Under the pieces are notes generated by a model that saw only the letters and a list, made by a program, of their open reading frames with translations, did not search any database and was not told where the DNA came from. DNA of 21,803 nucleotides from assembly GCA_964624645.1 (NCBI GenBank), contig CAZVAD010000035.1, positions 1-21,803 on the forward strand, written 5' to 3'. The DNA is from Mariniphaga sp964624645 (lineage in GTDB: Bacteria; Bacteroidota; Bacteroidia; Bacteroidales; Prolixibacteraceae). The first letter of the stretch is position 1. Each line of letters starts with the position of its first letter. Positions 15,053 through 21,803 of this stretch are shown in pieces. The translations under genes were made by a program, and so were the position numbers.

Positions 15053-16279
15053 CTATTTCAGTTTTTTTACCCTCTCCATTGCTTCTATGGTGCTTTCGCG
15101 GCCGGCAAAAGCCGAAAAACGGAAATAACCTTCACCGGCGGGACCGAATCCCGAGCCGGGCGTACCCACCACATTGGCTTCATTCAGCACTTTATCAAAA
15201 AATTCCCAGGAGCTCATGCCGTTTTTGGTTTTCACCCACACATAGGGCGCGTTCACCCCGCCAAAAACTTCATATCCCTGCGCGGAAAGGCTCTCTTTCA
15301 TAATACGGGCATTTTCAAGATAGTAGGCAATCACTTCGGCTACCTCCTTTTTCCCTTCGGGAGTATAAATGGCTGCCGCCGCTTTTTGCACGGGATAGGA
15401 AACTCCGTTGAACTTGGTTGTTTGCCTGCGGTTCCAAAGCGGTTTCACCGGATGGGCCTTGCCGGATGAGTCATACGCCTGTAGCTCCTGCGGAACCACG
15501 GTGAAAGCACAGCGCGTTCCGGTGAATCCGGCAGTTTTTGAAAAACTGCGGAATTCAATGGCCACCTCCTTGGCGCCTTCAATTTCATAGATGGAATGTG
15601 GAATATTCTCTTCGGTTATAAATGCCTCATATGCTGCATCGTACAATATGATGCTTTTGTTTTTGCGTGCATAATCCACCCATTTTTTCAGTTCCGCCCG
15701 GGTTGCCACCGCACCGGTCGGGTTGTTGGGGAAGCAAAGAAAAATCAAATCAGGGGTTTCTGCCGGAAAATCGGGGATGAACCCGTTCTCCTTTGTGCAG
15801 GGCATATAAATAATGCCTTTGTAATATCCCGAATCAAAACCATCGGTTTTGCCCGACATGACGGTAGTGTCGGCATATACCGGATAAACCGGATCGCAAA
15901 TCCCGACTTTATTGTCATGCCCGAATATTTCCTGAATGTTTCCTGTGTCACATTTTGACCCGTCAGAAATGAAAATATCATCTGCCGGAATATCAATCCC
16001 ATGCGCCTGATAATCGTTTTTGGCAATGGCTTCCCTCAAAAAGGCATATCCCTGCTCAGGCCCGTATCCCCGGAATGTTCCGGCATTTGCCATCTCTTCC
16101 ACCCCTTCGTGGAAAGCTTTTGTTACGCTTGGCACAAGCGGTTGGGTAACATCGCCGATTCCCATGCGGATTACCTTTTTATCGGGATGTTCAGCCATGA
16201 AAGCATTCACCCTTCTCCCGATTTCCGGAAAGAGATACCCTGCCTGAAGCTTGAGGTAATTTTCATTAATTTTAGCCAT
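15053..16279 (-). CDS. dapL: LL-diaminopimelate aminotransferase
   Basis: PLP-dependent enzyme that converts tetrahydrodipicolinate directly to LL-diaminopimelate, bypassing the acylated intermediates of the DapD/DapC/DapE route. Seen in 408 residues: N-terminal INENYLKLQAGYLFPEIGRR, IGDVTQPL and GYGPEQGYAFLREAI (family hallmarks), SDGSKCDTGN, FPNNPTGA (183-190), DAAYEAF (214-220), and SFSKTAGFTGTRC with the PLP lysine Lys248. Length matches DapL. It is divergent from dapF across 194 bp, and with dapF and the lysA-like gene it forms a lysine/diaminopimelate block. Presence of DapL implies this organism uses the aminotransferase pathway, as in other Bacteroidota and in plants and chlamydiae. 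Confidence 0.95.
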   Translation of the reverse strand: MAKINENYLKLQAGYLFPEIGRRVNAFMAEHPDKKVIRMGIGDVTQPLVPSVTKAFHEGVEEMANAGTFRGYGPEQGYAFLREAIAKNDYQAHGIDIPADDIFISDGSKCDTGNIQEIFGHDNKVGICDPVYPVYADTTVMSGKTDGFDSGYYKGIIYMPCTKENGFIPDFPAETPDLIFLCFPNNPTGAVATRAELKKWVDYARKNKSIILYDAAYEAFITEENIPHSIYEIEGAKEVAIEFRSFSKTAGFTGTRCAFTVVPQELQAYDSSGKAHPVKPLWNRRQTTKFNGVSYPVQKAAAAIYTPEGKKEVAEVIAYYLENARIMKESLSAQGYEVFGGVNAPYVWVKTKNGMSSWEFFDKVLNEANVVGTPGSGFGPAGEGYFRFSAFAGRESTIEAMERVKKLK

Positions 16280-16361
16280 ATATTCCTTTAATTTTTAAGC
16301 GTTAAGCATTTATCGTTAAAAAATTCTCATTCAGTTACCCTGTTGGCAGTTTTCAGCCGCA

Positions 16362-16380
16362 TTTGTGTAACTTTCACAAA
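16362..16380. promoter_or_regulatory. Dyad in the dapL-dapF divergent region
   Basis: TTTGTG and CACAAA are perfect 6-bp arms with a 7-bp spacer, between the two divergent starts. It could bind a regulator of both genes, but arms this short arise by chance in A/T-rich DNA. Confidence 0.25.
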
Positions 16381-16422
16381 ATTAAGAATAAAATGATGCG
16401 GGCAGGAATTGTCGCCGCCTGT

Positions 16423-16454
16423 TCTGAGAAATTGGCCGATGTTTAATACTTTTG
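16423..16454 (+). promoter_or_regulatory. Predicted dapF promoter
   Basis: TCTG (16423-16426), 20 bp, then TACTTTTG (16447-16454), a perfect TAnnTTTG. The predicted leader before the dapF ATG is about 16 nt. Confidence 0.5.
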
Positions 16455-16473
16455 TAAAATTAATACAGTTGTT

Positions 16474-17334
16474 ATGCAAAATTCATTTGTAAAATCCCAT
16501 GGACTCGGGAATGATTATATTGTTTTGAATCAGGATGAAATCAGTTTTGAGCTTACCGAAAGCGCCATCCGCAAAATTTGTGATGTCCATTTTGGGATTG
16601 GTTCCGACGGAATTTTACTGAAAGTTCCCTCCCCCAAAGCCAATTTCGGACTGCGGATTTTGAATCCCGACGGGTCAGAAGCAGAAAAAAGCGGAAACGG
16701 ACTGCGGATTTTTGCCAAATATCTTTTCGACTATCAGTTTTCCCAATCCCGGAAATTCACCATTGAAACTCCCGGCGGCCTGGTTCAGGCTGAAATCATC
16801 CGCGAGAAGAACGGCAAGGCAAAGACCGTGAAAGTGGACATGGGCAAAGCGGTTTTCAAGTCAGCAGAAATTCCGGTAAATATTGAAAGTGAGGAATGTA
16901 TTGACGAAGTGCTTCAGCTTGAACACCGCGACTATGTGATGAATTGCGTTTCGGTGGGAAACCCGCATTGCGTTATCCTGACCGACAAACTTGATGAGCA
17001 GGAAGTGAAAACTTTCGGGCATCAGATTGAAAACCATCCCGTTTTCCCAAACCGCATCAATGTGCAGTTTGTCCGTGTGATTTCACCCACCGAGGTGGAA
17101 ATGATGATCTGGGAACGCGGCGCCGGCTGGACGCTGGCTTCGGGCAGTTCATCCTGTGCAGCGGCAGCAATTGTTGTCAAAAAAGGACTTACCCAAAAAG
17201 CTCTGACAGTGAAAATGCCCGGCGGAGAGCTGAAAATCGAAATTGACGAAAAATGGGATATCCGCATGACCGGCGAAGTGAGCGAAATTGCAAGCGGAAC
17301 ACTCAGCCGCGAACTGGTGGCTGAACTGTCATAA
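16474..17334 (+). CDS. dapF: Diaminopimelate epimerase homologue with Ser/Ser in place of the catalytic Cys pair
   Basis: DapF-fold protein; DapF interconverts LL- and meso-diaminopimelate with two cysteines acting as acid and base. Seen in 286 residues: SHGLGNDYIVLNQ, HFGIGSDGILL, NPDGSEAEKSGNGLRIFA, VSVGNPHCVIL, and ERGAGWTLASGSSSCAAA, in normal family order and length. In E. coli DapF the two catalytic residues are Cys73 (in CGNG) and Cys217 (in ACGSG). Here the matching positions are Ser73 (codon AGC, 16690-16692) and Ser223 (codon TCG, 17140-17142). Both flanking loops are otherwise intact. Context (dapL divergent, lysA-like downstream) supports a diaminopimelate role, but chemistry or substrate may differ. 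Related Ser/Ser variants may already be annotated as DapF elsewhere. Confidence 0.82.
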   Translation: MQNSFVKSHGLGNDYIVLNQDEISFELTESAIRKICDVHFGIGSDGILLKVPSPKANFGLRILNPDGSEAEKSGNGLRIFAKYLFDYQFSQSRKFTIETPGGLVQAEIIREKNGKAKTVKVDMGKAVFKSAEIPVNIESEECIDEVLQLEHRDYVMNCVSVGNPHCVILTDKLDEQEVKTFGHQIENHPVFPNRINVQFVRVISPTEVEMMIWERGAGWTLASGSSSCAAAAIVVKKGLTQKALTVKMPGGELKIEIDEKWDIRMTGEVSEIASGTLSRELVAELS

Positions 17335-17412
17335 ATGCCGCAAATTCATTAATTCTCCGATAAATAAACTCCCTGATTATTTGGAATAATTCCACAAAAT
17401 CTGTTCAAATTG

Positions 17413-17420
17413 TACATTTG
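17413..17420 (+). promoter_or_regulatory. Predicted -7 element before the lysA-like gene
   Basis: TACATTTG matches TAnnTTTG perfectly; no good -33 stands 19-21 bp upstream. It would give a leader of about 24 nt before ATG 17448, and it makes the in-frame TTG at 17418 an unlikely start because that codon lies inside the element. Confidence 0.4.
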
Positions 17421-17447
17421 CATCAAACGAAAAGAATTCAGATAGAT

Positions 17448-18713
17448 ATGACTGATAAATCAATTCCTTTTTCAAAAGAATTCATCGAAGGAATCATTGA
17501 GAAATTTCCGACACCTTTTCATATTTATGACGAAAAGGCCATCCGCGAAAATGCCCGCAGGTTTAAAAAAGCCTTTGCATGGAACGAAGGGTTCAAAGAA
17601 TATTTTGCCATAAAAGCCACTCCGAATCCCTACATTATGAAGATTTTAAGGGAGGAAGGCTTTGGCATTGACTGCAGCTCGGAAGCCGAACTGGAGCTGG
17701 CTGCACGGGTTGGCATGAGCGGGAAGGAGATTATGCTCACTTCCAACGATACGCCCGCTTCAGAATTCCGCGCTGCCAAAAAACTGGGCGCCATCATCAA
17801 TCTCGACGATATTTCCCACATTGAATACCTTGAACAACATGCCGGGTTACCTGATACCATTTGTATGCGCTACAATCCGGGAAATTTGAAACAGGGCAAC
17901 CTGATTATCGGACACCCGGAAGAGGCTAAATACGGATTCACACGGGAGCAAATCATCGAAGGTTACCGCATTCTGAAAAACAAAGGGGTGAAACATTTCG
18001 GAATTCATACCATGGTGGCTTCCAACGAGCTTGACCCCGGATACTTCATTGAAACTGCCGAAGTCCTTTTCAGCCTGATTGTTGAAGTGTATGAAAAAAC
18101 CGGCGTAAAAATCAGTTTTGCCAATCTTGGCGGCGGTGTCGGTATTCCCTACAGGCCCGGTGAAAAAGCGGTGGATCTGGAGTTTGTCAGCGCCGGTATT
18201 AAAAAGGTATATTCAGAAATAATTGAAAAAAACAGACTGGCGCCGCTGAAAATATTTTTCGAATTGGGCAGGGCAATAACCGGCCCCTACGGCTATCTGG
18301 TGGCCAAAGTGTTGCACATTAAAGACACTTACAAGCAGTTTGTGGGACTGGATGCCAGCATGGCAAACCTGATGCGCCCGGGAATGTATGGCGCCTACCA
18401 CCACCTGACGGTTTTGGGAAAGGAAAGCAAACCACACCACCGGAAGTATGACGTAACCGGCTCATTGTGTGAAAATAACGACAAGTTTGCTGTAGATCGC
18501 ATGTTGCCTGAAATGGTTCCGGGCGACACCGTTGTCATTCACGATGCCGGCGCCCACGGACATGCGATGGGGTTCAACTACAACGGCAAATTGAAATCGG
18601 CAGAACTGCTTCTTCGCGAAAACGGGGAGGTGGTACAAATCCGCCGGGCAGAAACCGTGGAAGACTATTTTGCCACACTCGATTTTGAAGGGTTGAAAGA
18701 TTTTGAAGTCTGA
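17448..18713 (+). CDS. lysA: Diaminopimelate decarboxylase-like PLP enzyme
   Basis: Fold-type III PLP decarboxylase, expected to convert meso-diaminopimelate to lysine in the cytosol. Seen in 421 residues: YFAIKATPNP with PLP lysine Lys56, DCSSEAELELA, GGGVGIPY (228-235), FELGRAITGPYG (271-282), DASMANLMRPGMYGAYHH, and GSLCENNDKFA (Cys341, Glu342 of the usual C-E pair). Two classical LysA stretches differ: HxHIGSQ is HTMVASN (from His187) and EPGR is ELGR. It belongs to a divergent LysA group I recall being annotated as diaminopimelate decarboxylase in many anaerobes. It lies 113 bp after dapF. Another basic amino acid or polyamine precursor as substrate cannot be ruled out. Start is ATG 17448. 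Confidence 0.8.
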   Translation: MTDKSIPFSKEFIEGIIEKFPTPFHIYDEKAIRENARRFKKAFAWNEGFKEYFAIKATPNPYIMKILREEGFGIDCSSEAELELAARVGMSGKEIMLTSNDTPASEFRAAKKLGAIINLDDISHIEYLEQHAGLPDTICMRYNPGNLKQGNLIIGHPEEAKYGFTREQIIEGYRILKNKGVKHFGIHTMVASNELDPGYFIETAEVLFSLIVEVYEKTGVKISFANLGGGVGIPYRPGEKAVDLEFVSAGIKKVYSEIIEKNRLAPLKIFFELGRAITGPYGYLVAKVLHIKDTYKQFVGLDASMANLMRPGMYGAYHHLTVLGKESKPHHRKYDVTGSLCENNDKFAVDRMLPEMVPGDTVVIHDAGAHGHAMGFNYNGKLKSAELLLRENGEVVQIRRAETVEDYFATLDFEGLKDFEV

Positions 18714-18748
18714 TTGAGGTTTTGCCTGATTTTCTGTAAATTCGGACA

Positions 18749-19876
18749 ATGAAACAAACGATGAAAATCGGATTCGATGCAAAACGGGCATTTCTCAACG
18801 CCTCCGGGCTTGGCAATTACAGCCGGAACACCCTGAATGCGCTCCGGAAATTTTTTCCTGAAAACAGGTATCTGCTTTTCACCCCAAAAATTACAGACAA
18901 ATTTTTCAAAAATCATTCTGAATTTCAGGTGTTCTCTCCAAAATCTTCAGTAACAAAGAAGTTTAATCTTCTCTGGCGGAGCTTTTTTCTTGCCCCCCGG
19001 CTGAAGCGCCACGACGTGGAGCTTTTTCACGGATTAAGCAACGAACTGCCTCAAGGAATCCATAGAAGTAAAATCCCGTCTGTGGTTACCATTCACGATC
19101 TGATTTTTATGCGCTATCCGGAGTTTTATAACACCATTGACCGAAAAATCTATGCTGAAAAAGCAAAATATGCCTGCCGTGCCGCCGATAAAATCATTGC
19201 CATCAGCAGGCAGACCAAAAACGATATTGAAACCTTCCTGAAGATTTCCGCCGAAAAAATAGCGGTGATTTATCAGCCGGTTTCCTCTGTTTTTTACGAA
19301 AAGCAAAATAGCGGGGAAGTCCGGGAAAAATACGGTCTCCCGGAGAATTTCATATTGTCGGTCGGTACGCTTGAGCCGCGGAAAAACCAGCTGGCCATAC
19401 TGCAGGCGCTCCATGCACAAAAAATCAAGACACAGACTGTTTTTGTGGGCGGACAAAACGCATCCTATTTTAAAAAAATGAGGCTGTTTATTGAAGAACA
19501 TAAAATGACGGAGCAGGTGATTTTCCTTTCCGGTTTGCCGGAAGAAGAATTGGCCGCACTTTATCAAAGCGCTCTCCTTTCAGTTTACATCTCTGTTTCC
19601 GAAGGATTTGGCCTTCCGGTCATTGAAGCCATGGCCAGTGAATGCGCGGTACTCACTTCAGCGGTTTCGGTTTTGCCTGAAACCGCCGGCGATGCTGCTC
19701 TTTTGTGCAATCCGGCACAGGCGGAAGATATTGGTGAAAAACTGAAAACATTGACAGAAAACCGGGAGTTACGGAATGCACTGATTCAAAAAGGAAAAAA
19801 ACGGGCAGAACAATTTCAACCGGAAATTTACGCCCGCCAACTCATGTCATTGTATAAAGAAATCCTGAATGCCTGA
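18749..19876 (+). CDS. Glycosyltransferase family 4 (GT-B)
   Basis: Glycosyltransferase of the GT4 group, likely acting on envelope or capsular polysaccharide at the cytoplasmic face of the membrane. Seen in 375 residues: KIGFDAKRAFLNASGLGNYS at the N-terminus (acceptor side, with the Gly-rich turn), VVTIHDLIFMRYPEFY, IIAISRQTKNDIE, then the second domain with LSVGTLEPRKNQLAILQAL and the nucleotide-sugar motif SEGFGLPVIEAMASECAVLTS with its E(x)7E spacing. The start is ATG 18749, though ATG 18761 is equally compatible. The stop overlaps the next gene by eight bases. Sugar and acceptor are unknown, and no polysaccharide cluster surrounds it. Confidence 0.9.
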   Translation: MKQTMKIGFDAKRAFLNASGLGNYSRNTLNALRKFFPENRYLLFTPKITDKFFKNHSEFQVFSPKSSVTKKFNLLWRSFFLAPRLKRHDVELFHGLSNELPQGIHRSKIPSVVTIHDLIFMRYPEFYNTIDRKIYAEKAKYACRAADKIIAISRQTKNDIETFLKISAEKIAVIYQPVSSVFYEKQNSGEVREKYGLPENFILSVGTLEPRKNQLAILQALHAQKIKTQTVFVGGQNASYFKKMRLFIEEHKMTEQVIFLSGLPEEELAALYQSALLSVYISVSEGFGLPVIEAMASECAVLTSAVSVLPETAGDAALLCNPAQAEDIGEKLKTLTENRELRNALIQKGKKRAEQFQPEIYARQLMSLYKEILNA

Positions 19877-20441
19877 AATGCGTAACGATATTAAAAAAGC
19901 CACGGAAGTTTTAAAAAAAGGGGGCGTCATTCTTTACCCCACCGACACCATTTGGGGGATTGGCTGTGATGCCACAAACCGCGAAGCGGTTCAACGAATT
20001 TACCGGATAAAGCAGAGGAATGACACCCAAAGCATGCTCGTTTTAATGGAAAATCCGGCACTGCTCAACCGCTATGTGAATGAAGTGCCCGAAATTGCAT
20101 GGGATCTTGCCGAGCTGAGTTCCACCCCGCTGACCATTATTTTTCCCGGAGCAAAAAGTCTGGCAGACAATCTCCTAAGTGAAGACGGCAGCATAGGAAT
20201 CCGCTTTACCAAAGAGGAATTTACTACAAAATTACTGCAGCAGTTTCGCAGACCCATAGTTTCCACTTCTGCAAATATCAGCAGACAAAAATCACCTGCA
20301 ATTTTTGATGAAATTTCGGAAGAGATAAAAAGCCGGGTGGATTATATTGTAAACTACCGGCAGGATGACACCAATCCGGCACGGCCTTCATCCATAATAA
20401 AACTATGGCCGGACGGCCGGATTGATATCCTCAGGAAATAA
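19869..20441 (+). CDS. tsaC: L-threonylcarbamoyladenylate synthase (TsaC/Sua5/YrdC)
   Basis: Makes threonylcarbamoyl-AMP from threonine, bicarbonate and ATP, the first step of t6A37 modification of ANN-reading tRNAs. Seen in 190 residues: GGVILYPTDTIWGIGCDATN, RIYRIKQRNDTQSMLVLM with the conserved K...R pair, PLTIIFPG, GSIGIRF, and PIVSTSANIS. Length fits the short YrdC/TsaC form without the Sua5 C-terminal domain. It starts inside the last codons of the preceding glycosyltransferase gene (ATG 19869; ATG 19878 is an alternative with no overlap), which suggests cotranscription without implying shared function. Confidence 0.92.
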   Translation: MPEMRNDIKKATEVLKKGGVILYPTDTIWGIGCDATNREAVQRIYRIKQRNDTQSMLVLMENPALLNRYVNEVPEIAWDLAELSSTPLTIIFPGAKSLADNLLSEDGSIGIRFTKEEFTTKLLQQFRRPIVSTSANISRQKSPAIFDEISEEIKSRVDYIVNYRQDDTNPARPSSIIKLWPDGRIDILRK

Positions 20442-20450
20442 CAGATTTTC

Positions 20451-20888
20451 TTACTTCTTTTCCTTCAGAAGATCTCTGATTTCAGTCAGCAAAGTTTCTT
20501 CAGCTGATGGTGCCGGCGGAGCAGCCGGAGCTTCTTCCTGCTTCTTTTTCAGTTTATTAAATGCTCTGATTACCATGAAAATGGAAAAAGCGACAATCAG
20601 AAAATCAAGCACTGTGTTGATGAATGCACCATACCTGACAGCCACTTCTGCAACTGCGGGTGCAACCACTGCATCACCCTGCATCACAGCTTCTTTCCCA
20701 TGTTTCAAAATGACCTGAAGTTCGCTAAAATCGGTGTTTCCGAGCAACAGGCCGATTGGCGGCATAAGCACGTCATTCACAAATGAAGTGACAATTTGCC
20801 CAAATGCACCACCAATAATTACGGCAACAGCCAAATCAAGCACATTGCCTTTCATTGCAAATTCCTTAAATTCCTTTAACATCTTCAT
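20451..20888 (-). CDS. mscL: Large-conductance mechanosensitive channel MscL
   Basis: Homopentameric inner-membrane channel that opens under membrane tension to release solutes during hypo-osmotic shock. Seen in 145 residues: the N-terminal amphipathic segment and TM1 (KEFAMKGNVLDLAVAVIIGG, with the pore-lining Gly/Ala pattern), IVTSFVNDVLMPPIGLLLG, TM2 near FINTVLDFLIVAFSIFMVI, and a charged C-terminal bundle helix ending LLTEIRDLLKEKK after an Ala/Pro-rich linker. Complete and of normal size. It is convergent with the tsaC gene, nine bases apart, and stands alone. Confidence 0.96.
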   Translation of the reverse strand: MKMLKEFKEFAMKGNVLDLAVAVIIGGAFGQIVTSFVNDVLMPPIGLLLGNTDFSELQVILKHGKEAVMQGDAVVAPAVAEVAVRYGAFINTVLDFLIVAFSIFMVIRAFNKLKKKQEEAPAAPPAPSAEETLLTEIRDLLKEKK

Positions 20889-21086
20889 AACAAATGATTT
20901 TAGTTAATACAAAATATGTTTTTCGTTTTTGTTTTATAAAAGTGCTGACACTCAGTTTTATGAAAAACTCCGGAAAAATATAGAATTTAATTTATATAAA
21001 AAAAATTCCCGTAGGGTTTTGATTTTTCTTCCAACCACTACCATTCAAACCCTTGAATGACCTTTGTCTTTCAGTTTTCGGAATTG

Positions 21087-21614
21087 TCAATCCAGCAATC
21101 CATCGGGCAGACGGAGCCGGATTATTTTTTGGCGGCGGTCCTTTTCAATGAGGATTTCTTCATGAAACGGCGTCAGGATTTCCTTTCCGCCGGCATCAAC
21201 CGTAAGAACAATATTCCCGGAATAGTTGTCCACTGCCGTAACTCTACCCACATCCTTTCCTTCTGCATCCTGCAGGAGATAATTCAGAAATTGAATCCCT
21301 TCATCTTCTCCGGTTTCACTGACAATTTCGCTGTTGAAAACATAAACCGGGCAACCAACCAGCCGGCGGGCATATTCTTCGGTCTCCACCCAATCAAATG
21401 CGAGGATTGCCGTCTTGTCGGAATGAAACTGAATTCCATTTCCGGCTATGAAAAAGGGAACGAGCAGCCCATCAATTTCCAAAAACAGACGTTCAGTAAA
21501 TTCAAGTGTTTCTTCAAATCCGTACTCAAGCTCTATGATCAGGTTGCCATGCACTCCGTGTGTTTTCCGGATAGTGCCAATTTGCCGGCATTCAGATTTT
21601 GGTATCGTTTCCAT
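21087..21614 (-). CDS. rimM: Ribosome maturation factor RimM
   Basis: Assembly factor that binds ribosomal protein S19 in the 30S head and helps 16S rRNA processing. Seen in about 175 residues: N-terminal RimM beta-barrel (RQIGTIRKTHGVHGNLIIEL, then WVETEEYARRLVGCPVYV) and a C-terminal PRC-barrel (YLLQDAEGKDVGRVTAV, then EILTPFHEEILIEKDRRQKI). Start is ATG 21614; a TTG at 21623 would sit inside the predicted promoter. It lies downstream of the probable rpsP, the usual partner, but a terminator hairpin separates the two and a perfect -7 element sits directly before the ATG, so it may be transcribed separately. Confidence 0.92.
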   Translation of the reverse strand: METIPKSECRQIGTIRKTHGVHGNLIIELEYGFEETLEFTERLFLEIDGLLVPFFIAGNGIQFHSDKTAILAFDWVETEEYARRLVGCPVYVFNSEIVSETGEDEGIQFLNYLLQDAEGKDVGRVTAVDNYSGNIVLTVDAGGKEILTPFHEEILIEKDRRQKIIRLRLPDGLLD

Positions 21615-21620
21615 AGATTG

Positions 21621-21628
21621 CAAATATA
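21621..21628 (-). promoter_or_regulatory. Predicted rimM -7 element, near-leaderless
   Basis: The minus strand reads TATATTTG, a perfect TAnnTTTG, only six bases before the rimM ATG. The expected start site falls within about three bases of the ATG. No TTTG is found at the -33 spacing. Confidence 0.4.
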
Positions 21629-21640
21629 GCGATTGTGCAT

Positions 21641-21672
21641 AAAAAAACCACCTGCAGCAGTTGCAGATGGTT
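21641..21672 (-). terminator. Intrinsic terminator between rpsP and rimM
   Basis: In the minus-strand RNA AACCATCTGCA and TGCAGGTGGTT form an 11-bp stem (one G-U pair) around a five-base loop, followed by a U run from the plus-strand A tract at 21641-21645. This is a textbook Rho-independent terminator for the probable rpsP gene. Confidence 0.82.
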
Positions 21673-21699
21673 CCTTATCTTCATGTGAAAAAATACGAA

Positions 21700-21803
21700 T
21701 CAGGATTCGGCGCTTTTTTCTTCCGCTGCTTCTCCGCCTTCGGCGGGCTTCTCTTCCGTTGCAGGAGCTTCAGTCTCTGTTTCTTCAGCTTCTTTAGCTT
21801 CTT
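21700..21803 (-). CDS. rpsP: Probable ribosomal protein S16, C-terminal tail (partial)
   Basis: The minus-strand frame enters at the window edge and ends at TGA 21702-21700, giving 33 residues very rich in Glu and Ala, for example EAKEAEETETEAPATEEKPA, ending KSAES. Bacteroidota S16 proteins carry such an acidic Ala/Glu extension after the conserved fold, and rpsP stands directly upstream of rimM in many bacteria, so the call rests on tail composition and neighbourhood. The conserved S16 domain lies outside the window. Another protein with an E/A-rich tail is possible. Confidence 0.65.
   Translation of the reverse strand, partial: EAKEAEETETEAPATEEKPAEGGEAAEEKSAES

Noticed and set aside
17418..17447. 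TTG 17418 as start of the lysA-like gene
   Set aside because: The codon lies within a perfect -7 promoter element and the added ten residues have no family match.
21042..21059. CATTCAA-ACCC-TTGAATG hairpin after rimM
   Set aside because: Compact stem-loop in the right place for a rimM terminator, but no U run follows in the minus direction.
20889..21086. 198-bp gap between mscL and rimM searched for a small gene or RNA
   Set aside because: A/T-rich, no supported frame or structure apart from the short hairpin noted above.
21057..21629. 190-codon plus-strand open frame opposite rimM
   Set aside because: The minus-strand frame is a clear RimM with both domains, so the plus-strand frame is its shadow.

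Overview
The window is a run of mostly core chromosomal genes from a member of the Bacteroidota, most likely a Bacteroidales or Marinilabiliales relative. Four things point there. Several genes have the Bacteroidota-type promoter (-33 TTTG, about 20 bp, -7 TAnnTTTG) instead of Shine-Dalgarno leaders. There is a DUF6146-type lipoprotein. F-ATPase beta and epsilon form a separate pair, with a short epsilon. A ribosomal protein S16 with a long Glu/Ala tail lies just upstream of rimM. No rRNA, tRNA, CRISPR array or intact mobile element was seen.

Layout from left to right. 60-2150 (+): a dolichyl-phosphate-mannose-synthase-like glycosyltransferase and dihydroorotase, followed by a hairpin. 2381-3079 (-): ComF. 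3080-3458: a divergent intergenic region with a CTTTGTG repeat. 3459-6206 (+): atpD, atpC and a family 9 glycosyltransferase, the last two overlapping. 6224-9019 (-): deoR, comB and a PatB/MalY-type lyase. A perfect inverted repeat overlaps the predicted deoR promoter. 9255-11220 (-): a membrane-anchored EEP-family hydrolase and prmC, divergent from ribD (11262-12308, +). ribD meets a DUF6146 lipoprotein (-) tail to tail at a shared TTAA.

12722-13435 is an AT-rich island with a truncated RhuM-like gene and a further gene scrap upstream of it. It looks like decayed accessory DNA. 13436-14887 (+) is cardiolipin synthase. 15053-18713 is a divergent lysine/diaminopimelate block: dapL (-), a dapF homologue and a lysA-like decarboxylase (+). 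18749-20441 (+) holds a GT4 glycosyltransferase overlapping a TsaC/Sua5-type tRNA-modification gene. 20451-21803 (-) holds mscL, rimM and the 3' end of a probable rpsP.

The lysine block is the most unusual part. The DapF homologue has serine at both positions that hold the catalytic cysteines of DapF (Ser73 and Ser223), and the adjacent decarboxylase departs from the classical LysA motifs. The other notable signals are regulatory: the deoR operator candidate, two predicted leaderless transcripts (comF, rimM), an intercistronic terminator between rpsP and rimM, and a 27-bp palindrome in the RhuM remnant. I see no complete undescribed defence or mobile system. All functions are assigned by reading motifs; no database search was run.
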